Origin: Capitulum mitella
Taxonomy: Eukaryota; Arthropoda; Thecostraca; Pollicipedomorpha; Pollicipedidae
DNA length: 64,000 nt
Assembly (NCBI GenBank): GCA_030062745.1
Contig: CP099839.1
Location: 6,247,115-6,311,114 of the forward strand
Direction of reading: 5' to 3'
Below the pieces are notes generated by a model, which was not told the DNA's origin, ran no database searches, and saw only the letters and a program-made list of their open reading frames with translations. The translations under genes and the position numbers were made by a program. Shown in pieces: positions 35,304-46,085 of the stretch (position 1 is its first letter; each line of letters opens with the position of its first letter).

Positions 35304-36627
35304 AGCCTGGTGCACTGGCACGGCGGACTGTTGTTCGAGACCGACAACCAAGCATTTGAACCAGACTGCTCGATGATGTGGTGTTCGAGCCTGGCAGCCT
35401 TGCAGTCGGCCACACCGTTGCATGGTTACTCGAGCTGTGGCCCGTGCACCTGGCTGTAGGAGCTCGTTAGTAGACCCCAGCATGGCGGCATAGGTCTGAA
35501 TAGCTAGGTCACTTCGTGCCACTAGCGTTTCCATAGAAACTACGCGTTGCGACAAACTCCCCCAATCCATGTTAACCCCGAAAAGTTGTCTGCTACTTGC
35601 TTCTCTGCATGCGTTGATATTCGCACACGCTCTCTGGAATGTTATAATCTATGACACAATGTTCCAACTTATATCGTATCTATAAACTATTTTGGCGGCC
35701 CGCTAGTTGTAAAACACTGTTTGAAGTCCCCAGTATAGCACGACCTAAGAACTGAATGTAACTGGCCTTCAGACCAAATCATATTGGGTGAAATGTAAAC
35801 GACGATTTTAGGGACTCATCTGTGCCATAAAACCATTGCTTGGGGACACATCATCTGAACGTTTTCAACAAGCGTCATTTTGAAAAAGAAATGCGCCGAC
35901 CATGTTGTATATAGTGCATATGTACATAGCCAACATGTTCATTGGCCGAATACACGGTATTTTTGGTTCAGTCTGTCTAGCCCGTGCTAGAAAATGAATT
36001 ATCGTTGAAGTATGAACACAAGTAACGTTTCAGACATCCGTACTGGTCCAAAGAATGACGTATCAATCGAACCATTGTCCATCATTTCTGTTGTCGTTCA
36101 GAACGCTCTTTGTCGGCAAACATATTCGTTGAAGGCATTCTTATGTTAGCAAAGCCCTTTGTGTAGCCATTCGTGCATGCACCATGAAAGACATACCCAA
36201 GGGTCATTTAAGTACGCAAACAAGTTTGAACGGCATAATTGTTTCGTCGTTTGCCGCTCATAAGTGGTCTGCTATTGCGGGAAAGTAGCACTATTGCACA
36301 GCGCGACGGCTATTGCGGGCATGTCGCACCAGGCAAATGGAAACAGCGTGGTATCTGAGGGAAACAATTCGATCAGCCACGTTTCAGTTGGTTCTCAGAA
36401 GTCAAGGAGCGTTCTCAGCCGGCACGGCGTGCTGTCAGCATCCGGCCTCCTTCATCAGCTCCTGAACGCTTCCGTGGAACATTTATAACTAAGCTGAGGC
36501 GTCGGTGAGACTGGCAATCGCCACCTCACATTGTTTCCGGCACACAAACGATTCAGATCCCTCGGAGCGGCCCTCTGCAGTCTAACACGTTATAGGACTC
36601 TGCGAGGAGAGGCCCTGGTTCGAGGCT
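35304..36627. other. Intron DNA, nothing recognised
   Basis: About 1.3 kb of intron with no recognised gene, repeat or motif. Confidence 0.5.
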
Positions 36628-36900
36628 GGACGGGATGGGACGGGACGGCACGGAATGGTACGGGAACGGGGACGGGATGGAACGGCACGGAACGGTTCAG
36701 GACGGGATGGGACGGGACGGATGGGACAGACGGTCGGATGGCTGGACGGGACGGCATGTGACGGGGCAAAACAATACGGGACGTGGGACGGGATGGGACC
36801 GTTGGTCGGGACGGGACGGGACGGGACAGATGGTCGGAAGGCCGGGAGGGTCGGGATGGGACGGGACGAGTCAGGACTGATGGCTGGACGGCCGGATGGC
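36628..36900 (+). repeat. GGGAC/GGGAT pentanucleotide-based minisatellite
   Basis: About 270 bp of GGGACGGGATGGGACGG-type sequence with imperfect higher-order units, about 0.7 kb into the intron from exon 1. It is strongly G-biased on the plus strand and so C-rich in the pb transcript. The long Gly/Asp/Met/Trp frames on this strand and the Pro/Ser/Arg frames on the other are products of the repeat. Confidence 0.9.
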
Positions 36901-37635
36901 ACCAGACTGCCGGTCAGACGGCTGACAGATGAGGAGCCTCACGTCGGCGAAACCTCGCAAGATGAGTCGGTCGCGCCGTCTCAGCCGACGCGTGAGAATG
37001 ACCAACGTGGCACAGGGACCGCGGCGGCTAACGCGTGAGAAACGTGCAGAGCAAAGCTGCAATGCAACGGCCAGAATGTCCGCAGACTTGAATGTCATTG
37101 TGGCATGAGAGTCGACAGCCCAGCTGGCTGCTGCCTCATGACGGGGTCGCACGAAACGTGAAACGTACAGCCATCTGAACATGATACCCACGTACTGCAG
37201 TATATACTATAGTTGGACGCAGGTAAGCCGTGGGTATTTGGGACTGTCTGATGTAGGACGGAAAATGGTCACTGGTGGCTTTGGCGTTCATGGCCATCAA
37301 TGAGGGTTTTAAAAGAGGAGAATGCAACATTTGTGCCAAGGACCACCGCTTCCAGGCGATAATTTCAATTTAACATTCTTCAAGAATACCATAATTTTCT
37401 GAAGGCGGGCAACAAATTGCGACAATTTGTTAAGAAGTGTTAAAATAAATAAGAACACACTCAAGGATGTTCTTAACATTTACCCGTAAACAAAAACCTG
37501 GCTATACGAAAACAAGCAGGTACTAATTAAAAAAGTATCAGAGCATCTCCATGGTTTCGTCGGGCAGTATCTCCGTGAGAGAATGAAAACGGGACAGTCG
37601 ATAAGCACCACAATAATGAGCCACACTGCGCCCAC
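36901..37635 (-). other. 5' end of pb intron 1
   Basis: This holds the splice donor (CAG/GTGGGC at 37636/37635) and about 0.7 kb with no other recognised element. The frame from exon 1 stays open for a further 30-odd codons past the donor, which would give a truncated protein without homeodomain if the intron were retained. Confidence 0.6.
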
Positions 37636-37846
37636 CTGGCTGCGTCTTCTTCTGCGGCTTCTTCTCCTTCATCCACGGGTACTCGGTGACCTCCTGCATG
37701 CCGGCGCCGGCCATGTCGTCCATGAAGGCCGGCGGCACGATGGGCGCCATCTCACCCATACCCTCCTGCAGCAGCGGGTTGATGGAGCACATGTACTCGG
37801 CCATGGACGGCTGGCTGCCGATGAATCCCGTCTCAGAGGCCGCCAT
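37636..37846 (-). CDS. proboscipedia (Hox2) exon 1: N-terminal motif and hexapeptide
   Basis: This exon encodes residues 1-70. The start is the only in-frame ATG after an upstream stop (TGA at 37901-37903). It opens MAASETGFIGSQPSMAEY, the conserved Hox2/pb N-terminal motif (insects have a very similar GFINSQPSMAEF). The hexapeptide YPWMKEKK at residues 56-63 is the Exd/Pbx-contacting motif in its Hox2 form. A Lys/Gln linker (KKPQKKTQP) leads to the donor CAG/GTGGGC, with one base of codon 71 in this exon. The segment between the two motifs is short and Met/acidic-rich, so the N-terminal half is more compact than in Drosophila Pb. The start context CGGATGG is mediocre (C at -3), and two upstream ATGs in another frame overlap it. 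Confidence 0.95.
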
Positions 37847-38039
37847 CCGGGCGGCGCATAGCACTGTCGCCACCGCACGCTCGGCACCGCGCCGCGCTCG
37901 TCAGCTGGCGCGCCGCGCCCCCGCCGGCATCGTCCAGCGCGCGCCGCGAACGTGCCGGTCGCCGCGGCTGGCCGGCGCGCGCTCGACGGTGGCCGCCGCC
38001 CGTATGAATATTGCAGGCGGCAGCACGCGCCACCGCCAT
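37833..38039 (-). other. Upstream ORF overlapping the pb start codon
   Basis: An ATG at 38037-38039 (context GGCACATGG) opens a 68-codon frame that ends TGA at 37833-37835, 14 bases beyond the first base of the pb ATG. A second ATG in the same frame (37856-37858, context GTGCTATGC) ends at the same stop after 8 codons. If the pb leader includes either, ribosomes must skip it by leaky scanning to make Pb. The peptide is Arg/Ala-rich with no family, so any role would be in cis. Confidence 0.4.
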
Positions 38040-38215
38040 GTGCCGGGCCGGCTGGGCTCAGCTGGCGGCGCGCCGCCGCCGCCGCACGCAACCGGGCCTC
38101 CTCTGACCACACCGGCGGTCACGTGACGCCGGCGGCCAATCAGCGCCGAGCGCGCCGGCCGGCAACCCTCTCGCGCGGCGTGGCGCGGTTTGTCCGGGTT
38201 TTAAAAACCCACCCC
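37847..38215 (-). promoter_or_regulatory. Putative pb promoter and 5' UTR
   Basis: A CpG-rich region directly upstream of the pb ATG. It contains a palindromic E-box GTCACGTGAC (38118-38127), a CCAAT box next to it (CCAATCAG, plus strand 38136-38143), E-boxes CAGCTG near 38058 and 37911, a GCAATATTCATACG patch near 38005, and an AT-rich TTTTTAAAAC near 38200 that is TATA-like but not consensus. The exact start site cannot be fixed without 5' cDNA ends. Confidence 0.45.
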
Positions 38216-38329
38216 CGGCCGTGACGCGCCGACTGCCCCGGGCGGTAGCCGCTCGGGCCCGGTTTGGGTCCCGCGCTGGCTCGGGTCCGCCGGGGCACGT
38301 GGGCCCCGGGCTGGGTTGCAGGGCTCGGA

Positions 38330-41109
38330 ACATGCTGGGTCAAAGGGATCGGGAGGTGACCGCGCGTGCCGGAAGCTGGTAGCGCGGGACAGGGGCGAGA
38401 ATGAAGAAACCAAAACAGGGCTGAAATAAAGGTTTTGTTCAGTGAAGTTGCTAGTCGAATCTCAGAAACCGAGAGATGAGCCAAAACGAACGAGGAGTCG
38501 CATGAAACAGACAAAGAGCCCGGTCGCCAGAGCCCAGAGCAAGGTCAGAAGAACTGAGCCGTGCCAGTCCTGGGTGATATCCGGGAATGCGAGCTTCTGC
38601 GGAACAAACCGACGGGAGCCCGAGAGATAATAACCGGTTTATCCAGCCACGTGACTGGGACCCAACACTGCCTCAGGGTCCAAAACCCTAGGGGTGAGAA
38701 ATCCAGGCGCGAAAGCCGAAGACGCAAGATACAGATTGAGCATGGCTTCACGTTTATTCACCGTAATAAGACTGTGCTTTGAATGGCTGGATTCAGAAGA
38801 GGGAATTACATCTCTCGCAATGGGTACGGATGAAAAGATTTTCGGTGCCGGCCCAAGAGGAAAAACTAACTGGTGTCAAAAGAGAGTATCTCCCCGCGCG
38901 CCGTAAAATATCTGTTTTGCCTTTTTGTCCATACGAACATTTGTATTTTTTACCAAGCATCGCTGCATTGCTGGCGAAATATTTTTTTGCATGAATCTCA
39001 TCAACATTTCACTTTCCATCTTTGCGACGTGTCGAAAAGTCCAGACGATGCAGTCGTATTTAAAAGCTTTACACCCATGATGACTGCATTAATGACACTG
39101 TAACACTGCAGACAGCTTCAGAAATGTATTACCCATTAACGCCCAGTTCCTACGAGCAGAACGGCTATAATTTATGCTCTGTGTGACGCACACAAGGTTC
39201 TATAAACCCGCAGAGGCTGCCGTCGCGCGGGAAGCGGTGACGGTTGTCGCCTGAACTCGGACGTCTCAGAAAGTTCGGAGGAAAGCGAGATTTGAACAAT
39301 ATCAGACTTTGGAGACGACCATGGAAATCGGGCACCATTCGACTTTTTTCTTAATGTTTGGACGTTAATGGGCAACTCATGTCACCTCACCACAGGTCAT
39401 GCGCTGGGAATGTGGGCATGCAATGGGAAAATGCAATCACACCTGTTTTCTTGAAGTAAAGGTCATACAATTCCTTACTGCTAATAATGAGGTCATTAGG
39501 AATTCATCTTCATCTTCCATTGCCCACAGCTCATTTAAATCGTCGACGTAGGCGTTGTAACCTGCATGTCGTCATGTTTGTCTAATAGTCAAAGCAAATG
39601 AATCTAAGAGTCATTTGAAATTTGCTATTCATTATGTGACACTTCAGTCCATCCCCGAAAAGAGACGAATGACGTCCTGAACGGAGAAGTAATTAGTGGA
39701 AACCGGAACGACGCTGATATTAATGGCTAAATCCAACAAACCATTACACCATTGTGGGGGACCTGGAAATAAAAAAATCAAGGTGAGATTCAAAATCATC
39801 TTGTGATGCTGATGATATACACGGTGACGATGCACTTACGGGTTTTTAAATGTTTTAAGGTCAATACTTTGGTGCAGGCAACAAATTCGAACGAGTCCTT
39901 AAGTTGTATGAACGACCAAAGTGACAGTCTTGGCGACATTGCCAACAAACCTCAGTAGACAGGAGGTCGTCGCATAGTTCATGTTTGACGTTTAATCCGT
40001 GTAATTTACCCAGGAATTCATGTGGTCTGCGCGCCGCCAAAGCTGGTGCACAACCCACCCTGCCCTGTAATTATCAGGGGTCTGGGTGTCTCGGCCGAAC
40101 CCAAAGGCTTCCGTCTCGGATGGCCCGGCCGCTGTCAGCGCCGGCGCGCGGCGGGGGGCTGGCCGGCCGGGGGGCGGGGGCGTTTGATGTGACCGCCCGC
40201 TCGTGCCCCGGCTACCACACACGGGGCGGAGGACTTTGATGTCACCTGACACGGCCCAGGGGCTCAGGTGCCGCTGGCAGGCTGCGGACACAGCGAGGCG
40301 GTCCAGAGACGATGGATTGATGAGTGGATGCCGACACAGGGAGCGGTTTCGGCGCTAACAGCATTCCTGGTGGCCGACCTTGCGCAGGGCGTACGTGATG
40401 GTGAGAAATCTGGCACTCCTGATGGCAGTCAGAATGTCCAGGAAGACCAACATCTGCGGAGTATGACTGCAATTTTTAACATTTATGCAGATTTTCTGGG
40501 AACCGGAACTATAGCAAATCGCTTTTAGAGACGCAGAAGTCTCATGCATCTCGAGTTTCAGCAGTCTGCCTGAGGGTTCTATTGCGTTTTCTGTTTCTAT
40601 GTTGGATAGCCCAGCCATTGATTGCTTATTGATCCGATGTTTAGCAAAATAAAAGCGGGCTTTTGCGCATTGGAGAGTTGTATGCCAGGAAACGAGAATC
40701 ATGGGCGATTTTGAACAGAGGTAACATCATTGGAAAGTTATGAAACTAAATACATCTCTGCAAGTTTCCCTGGAAGTAAGTCAGCCTTTTTTAGGGTTGT
40801 GTTGGGCACGCTTTCAATAATCACAAGCAGTTAAAATCGAGCCCATCTTACTGTTCGGGTCTCAGACGATTCATTGGTTTAATACATCAACAAGGAGTCA
40901 TACGGCTTGTCCTCTCCTACTACAGCCTCACTACATGAGTGCAATGTTTTAGAAATATAAGGAAAATGAGGGTAAGCAAAATGGAAACAACGCTCACGAC
41001 ATTTGGAACCCATTAAAAACATACTTTGCGAGCTTCTGAACGAGAAGGGATATGTCTTCTTTTTTATTTTATGTCAGGATTTTTAGCCGCTTCATGGAAA
41101 TATTCATAC
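38330..41109. other. 5' flank of pb, no gene; GC patch at 40080-40260
   Basis: About 2.8 kb without a recognised gene. A GC-rich patch at 40080-40260 carries two copies of TTTGATGT(G/C)AC about 50 bp apart (near 40180 and 40234). The rest is AT-leaning and featureless to me. No Hox3/zen exon is present. Confidence 0.5.
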
Positions 41110-41150
41110 GGCACCTACGGTTCACATGAGCCGTAGGTGCCATATAAAAG
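41110..41150 (+). promoter_or_regulatory. Near-perfect palindrome next to a TATA box
   Basis: Arms at 41110-41123 (GGCACCTACGGTTC) and 41128-41141 (GAGCCGTAGGTGCC) pair over all 14 positions, with one G-T wobble, around a 4-base spacer ACAT; a few outer bases also pair. Two bases later comes a consensus TATAAAAG (41143-41150) on the plus strand. This looks like a symmetric factor site upstream of a TATA promoter that would transcribe away from pb. No coding exon is seen downstream, so a non-coding transcript or chance is possible. Confidence 0.35.
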
Positions 41151-41397
41151 CGGTAGGAAATGTTTGAGTGGTCTTATTATGCATCTTATCGAGAATAAGG
41201 AAAACAACCAATGTGCGTGATGCTCTTATGATTTGACAAAAGTATCTTAATTAATTGCAGTTAGTTACTCAGATGTTGCAATGATTGCTAATCGTACATG
41301 CCACATTCCACGCCAAGCTGTTGAACTCTTTTCAGTCAACAATGCTATAAATATACTGGTTATTCATCCAATGCATGTGGGCTGTGAGTGCTGGCTA

Positions 41398-42790
41398 AGG
41401 CCAACGTACGTTTCATGTGGTTGGAAGTTACTACATCGTGCATGGCTTGCCCTTGCGCATCAGAAGTGGTGTTTATCCTGAAGCTAAGAATCAATTAAAC
41501 CATTACGCAAGTTGCTGCATGTCTAATCTGAACTGCAGTAAAGAAAGCAACGATGCAAGTATGCTTGTTAATGACAATGGTCACGAATTAGTCTTCAACA
41601 ACCAGAAAAATCTGAACGGCCGGCCCGGCCCGGTCTAGCCGTTACGGTGTCTGCACGTTAATGACCTCGCAAACACTGGGCGCCGAATCGGTAAATTTTC
41701 ACTATACAGCTCCGCTCATTAATTTTCATCGCAGTGCGTTAGCCTACAACCTCTTCTGCCCACATACCGCTGTTCCGGGATGTTGTTTTAGTTTTTGGGG
41801 CTATTTTTCTACGGTTGTTTTCAGCGGTTCAGTAATGGCAGCAAACAGTATCAAGACGCGCTTGGCGCTTAAGCTTGCACTTCTGCAACCAAGTAGGTCC
41901 CACCTGTCACGTGCCTCGCAAGGCGTCTCACTGGTTTCGAGCGAGAGCGAAGACCGAGGAATCTTACTTCAGTTAGCAGAAAAGAAACAAGTTGAACGAC
42001 CGGTCCGGCTCAGCCTGGTCATTACGCTTTTTTGGAGACCAATCACCTTGCAATCACCGAGCGCAGAATCATGAATCTTTCACAGGAAAATAGCCCGATT
42101 ATCCAAATTTGATGCATTTGTATTTGCAATGCGTTAGCCTGCGAGCCCTTTCTTCTTTTCTTTTTGTCTCCTTTCTTTGTTTTTCCTTTGTTCTTAGTTC
42201 CGGGAGTAATGTTTTCGCGCTTGATTTTCCAAGGTGTTTTTAAACCGCCCACTAATAGCTGCGAACAATTCATGGACATGCGTGTGATGTTTAAGTTTGG
42301 GATTGGGAGATCACATGGCGATCATATCAGCTGCATGGTGCTGGGTGTCAGGGAACAAAGAATCAAACTTTTATGGGGCCGAAGGTTCAAATAAGACACG
42401 CTGACCAAACATGGTGGCAAATAGAACCATAGCATGGATTGCAGATACATTTACGATTATATACGTCTGACATCCGGCGAGAATGTTCGATTTCTATTCA
42501 TCTTTTAGCAAATTCTTGAAGTGCATCGTATACGACTTACATAGTCGAGGTATATAACTTGCTGACACTTGAACGCCACCAGCTTGACAAAATGTAAGTC
42601 CAAAAATGCATAAGAATGAGCATCCTTAAAATCTGAAGCTTACCTGTTGTTGCTTGTCTGCTTAAGTTTGCTACTCCTGATAATCTTTTGCTGATCGCCT
42701 CCAAGTGCTATATTCCAGCAGCCGATCGCCCATTTCCAGCATTCGTTTTGCATTTGCCCAAACGTACACATAAAAGCGACGTGTTTCGCG

Positions 42791-42871
<81 letters not shown>

Positions 42872-43548
42872 GTATATATATACATATATACATACGTTCG
42901 GTGGTTGCAAGGTGATTGATCTCCAGAAAGTCATAATGACCAGGCTGAGCCGGACCGGTCGTTCAACTTGTTCCTTTTCTGCTAACTGAAGTAAGATTTC
43001 TCGGTCTTAGTTCCCGCTCGAAACCAGTGAGACGCCTTGCGAGGCACGTGACAGGTGGGACCTACTTGGTTGCAGAAGTGCAAGCTTAAGCGTCACGCGC
43101 GTCTTGATACTGTTTGCTGTCATTACTGAATCGTTGAAAAACAACCGTAGAAAAATAAACGTGAAAACTAAAACAACATCCCGGAATAGTGGTATGTGGG
43201 CAGAAGAGGTTGTAGGGTAACGCATTGCGATAAAAGTTAAAGAGCGGAACTGTATAGTGAAAATTTAGAGATTCAGCGCCCAGCCGTTGCGAAGTTATTA
43301 GCATGCGGACACCGTAACTGCCAAGCCGGGCCGGGCCGGCCGTTCAGACTTTTCTGGTTGTTGAAGACTCACTCGTGACCATTGCCATTAGCAAGCATAC
43401 TTACATCGTTGTTTTGTTCACTGCAGTTCAAATTAGACATGCGGCAACTTGCATAATGGTTTAATTGATTCTTAGCTTTAGGGTAAACACCACTTCTGAT
43501 GCGCAAAGGAAAGCCATGCACGATGTTGTAACTTCCACCCGCATGAAA
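41398..43548. mobile_element. Long-inverted-repeat (foldback/MULE-like) non-autonomous transposon
   Basis: Two arms of about 650 bp (roughly 41411-42065 and 42893-43542) are inverted copies at about 85-90 percent identity by eye. The approximately 830-bp spacer includes a long TA tract. The whole is bracketed by a 9-bp direct repeat TGCTGGCTA (41389-41397 and 43549-43557). Long terminal inverted repeats with 9-bp target duplications are typical of Mutator-like elements; no transposase is encoded. The left end has 13 extra bases (AGGCCAACGTACG) not matched on the right. Internally a unit of about 380 bp, beginning TGAACGRCCGGYCCGG, is repeated in direct order (from about 41612 and 41992). Confidence 0.7.
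42791..42893. repeat. TA microsatellite in the element spacer
   Basis: About 100 bp of nearly pure TA, at the inner edge of the right arm of the inverted-repeat element. It can extrude as a hairpin and is likely length-variable. Confidence 0.9.
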
Positions 43549-43557
43549 TGCTGGCTA

Positions 43558-43859
43558 GTATATATATATGCAAAGATATCAAATATATATGTGTGTATGT
43601 AAATATATATATATGTATATATATACATTCTCAGTTTTCGTACTGATATTCAGGTTTAAATTTCGCACCTTTACATTTCAAATTTTTGCAAATATACATA
43701 TATATGTAATTTTTGCTAACATATAATTTGCTAATATATATATGTTTATTTATATTTATATAGTATATACATATATATTAAATTATATATATATAATTTT
43801 GCTAATTTATAATTTTTAATATATATATATATATATAAAATTTTGCTAATATATAATTT

Positions 43860-43899
<40 letters not shown>

Positions 43900-43900
43900 C
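43558..43900. repeat. TA-rich repetitive tract
   Basis: Several TA runs alternate with TTTTGCTAATATATAATTTT-like words repeated three or four times (near 43715, 43798 and 43842). It directly abuts the right 9-bp duplication of the transposon. Not coding. Confidence 0.85.
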
Positions 43901-44342
43901 ATATTCGTTATATTCATAGTATTTTGAGGCTTTGGCACACAGAGCCACCTGGTGGACTTTCGCTTGGACGTCCCGTTCAAAATGCTGCAATAGACTGATA
44001 TGAATCGATTTGCATTTCGAAATGTTTGAAGGGGAAAGGTTGCGCAACGACAAACATGACTAGAAAATATATGTCCAAGTTGTAGAGAAAAGAAGAAGGT
44101 CTTGCTCGTTATACCCATCACAAATTGTTCTTCTGGTTGTAAATGGGGAAACACCTATTTATGTTCTGCACGGTGCATTTTGTTATTTTCCTGAATAATA
44201 TATGCAAACTGTGTGTGTATGTGAGGATTTAAAAATGTATCAGACAAAGATCAACATTACTTGACGGGCGGGTACTGACGTCATGGCTGGGGACCCTGGG
44301 GTTTGGGGGTCCGGATCCCTCAATATTCAGGGGTTTTAACAT
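43901..44342. other. 5' flank, nothing recognised
   Basis: About 0.4 kb between the TA-rich tract and the mini-retroposon. No gene, RNA or repeat is recognised. Confidence 0.5.
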
Positions 44343-44354
44343 AAGGCCTATCAT

Positions 44355-44411
44355 GGTTGGTTGGTTATTGCGGCTTAGGGGCGCACCGACTGCAGGGTCA
44401 TTCGGCGCCCA
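44355..44411 (-). mobile_element. 57-bp structured mini-retroposon, copy 2
   Basis: On the minus strand it starts TGGGCGCCGAATGACCC, as does copy 1, and ends AATAACCAACCAACC. It is flanked by a perfect 12-bp direct repeat AAGGCCTATCAT (44343-44354 and 44412-44423), unrelated to the duplication at copy 1. That proves an independent insertion. It differs from copy 1 at only two body positions, neither of which breaks the GGGCGC/GCGCCC and CGA/TCG stems. The identical 5' start of both copies argues that this short form is the mobile unit. Confidence 0.88.
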
Positions 44412-44423
44412 AAGGCCTATCAT

Positions 44424-45445
44424 AGTGACTGAAAAGAATCGTTCTAAAATCCTATGTGGACCCCAGTTTTTCGGAAATCTAAAACCATAATTGTAATGTT
44501 CCATTGTATTATTTGGGATAACTCTCTATAAGATAAGCTGGTTTTTCACTTGGCATCCAAGAAAAAGACAGTGATAGAGAATACAGTCTTTGACGGGTTT
44601 CTTAAGGCATCGGTCGTAAATAATTTTTTTCCCTCTTTCCCTACGTAAAATCATGTTATAAACAACATATTCTGACCAATAATGATAGGTATTGTTCGCT
44701 GGTTTGTTACTTGAACACTGGCAAACAAAATGTAGTAATGTATTTCATGATGAATGTTTTAAAACGGTATGTTATTCAGAAGAAGTCCGAACAAAATTTC
44801 GAATCTGTGTGATGAGATTCCATCCATCTCCATTCAGCAAGGCGCCAGAAACCGCATCTCTGACACTTAATCACTAAAATAGGGCAAAGCAATACTACAG
44901 GCATCACACCCAGGCATATAAAACAATGCAACGATGTGACGCACATCAAACTATTTTTTCGTAAAATGAGTGATACGGCAATCAAAACCTTGGTTCAGCC
45001 GATCGCTGGGTATCTGAAAAACGCTGCAGTGCAAATTGGGAAATCCTATCCCATGACTCTATCAGTGCTCGTTATATGGTTTGAAGAAGGCAGCTGAGTA
45101 AGCTTTAGAAGCATCACAACATTGATTTGATGCAACAGAAAACTAAATACCGTTAGACACTCCAAGTGATTTCCAAAAATCTTATTGCTGAGGTCTTATG
45201 AAAACGGTTGTGTCTGAGCACTGTCCTGCGGTCTCACATTGTCTTACGAATACCAAGAGCCGTTAGACCCAAGTCCTCGTCCACTTCTCCAGGGAATGCC
45301 GCCAAAGCGCGTGGAGGCACATCTCACATGAAAAGGCTCATGCGAATGTGCTGAGGCCCTGGATACTACCCGATGGTTAATGGGTTCTTGTTGTTTAGCA
45401 TTTGCAGGAGAGTTGTTCCAGCCCACCAAGAAGTTTTTGGCCTTT
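44424..45445. other. 5' flank, nothing recognised
   Basis: About 1 kb of AT-rich DNA with no recognised gene, RNA or repeat. Confidence 0.5.
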
Positions 45446-45848
45446 GATGAGGTGCTTGAGTTTGCAGGTGTAAGGTAAGTGACTTGCGTATACCTAACAA
45501 TACTACAATTCGTAAAAATAAAAATATTTTTAAGTGCACTTATACAATACCAAAAGCATGTAACAGGCGAAACTTGCTATGCCTCAAAAAACCAATTTAC
45601 ACGAGAATAACAAATACCAACTCATTAGGGTCACGACGACACAATGATGAGGTGCTCGAGTTAGCAGATGTGAGGTAAGCGACGCGCGCATACTTTACAA
45701 CACCACAATGCGTTGAAATTAATTGTTCTTTAATTGCACACTTAAAATAATGAAAACATGTTACAGGCAAGACAAACTTGCCATGCTCACGAAAACCGAT
45801 GGACATGAAAATACACTATAAACTCATGAGGGTCACGAGGACACACAA
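45446..45848. repeat. 200-bp tandem duplication (two units)
   Basis: Units starting GATGAGGTGCTTGAG (45446) and GATGAGGTGCTCGAG (45646) are exactly 200 bp apart. They match through CAGGTGTAAGGTAAG, AACACGCATACTTAACAA-like words, AAAGCATGTAACAGGC and AACTCATTAGGGTCACGA. Divergence is substantial, so the duplication is not recent. No coding frame is conserved. Confidence 0.85.
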
Positions 45849-45892
45849 AATTAAATTCACTGAAGGGTATTCTCAATTGTTTTGGCTTCAGT

Positions 45893-46085
45893 GGGGTCCA
45901 GACTGCGAATCTCATTACATATTTCCAGGTCTAGGCGATGGATTTCAGTACAGCTCCTCCAGTCCATGTTGCGGGTCTCAGCACATATCCCCAGGTCCAT
46001 GCTGGGCGTCTCAGTCCAGGCCCTAGGCCCAGGCTGCTACTTCCAATGCAGATGGCCAGCTCCAGGCTTCATGTTTCAGTACAAT
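45893..46085. repeat. Degenerate minisatellite of about 40 bp
   Basis: Four or five imperfect units built on CCAGGTCCATGCTGGGCGTCTCAG, with the words TCCAG, TTCAGTACA and GTCTCAG recurring. The Ser/Gly/Pro-rich frames through it are products of the repeat. Confidence 0.65.

Larger units (their letters stand above)
11428..37635 (-). other. pb intron 1 (26,208 bp)
   Basis: On the minus strand the intron starts CAGCCAG/GTGGGC at 37635 and ends GTGCTGTTCACAG at 11428. Exon 1 ends one base into a codon and exon 2 supplies two, giving GCG (Ala71) and an uninterrupted frame from the hexapeptide through the linker to the homeodomain. That phase match supports both sites. Placing the intron between the hexapeptide and the homeodomain is the standard Hox arrangement. 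No nested coding gene is recognised. The intron holds repeats, two mobile elements and several CpG-rich blocks, described separately. A small alternative exon cannot be excluded, since Drosophila pb has microexons. Confidence 0.9.

Noticed and set aside
36531..37038. Gly/Asp/Thr/Trp-rich plus frames and a Pro/Ser-rich minus frame
   Set aside because: Translations of the GGGAC/GGGAT minisatellite.
37538..37635. Continuation of the exon 1 frame past the donor
   Set aside because: The frame stays open to 37538 but the residues lose Hox character at the GT donor, and exon 2 joins in phase. At most it would be an intron-retention product.
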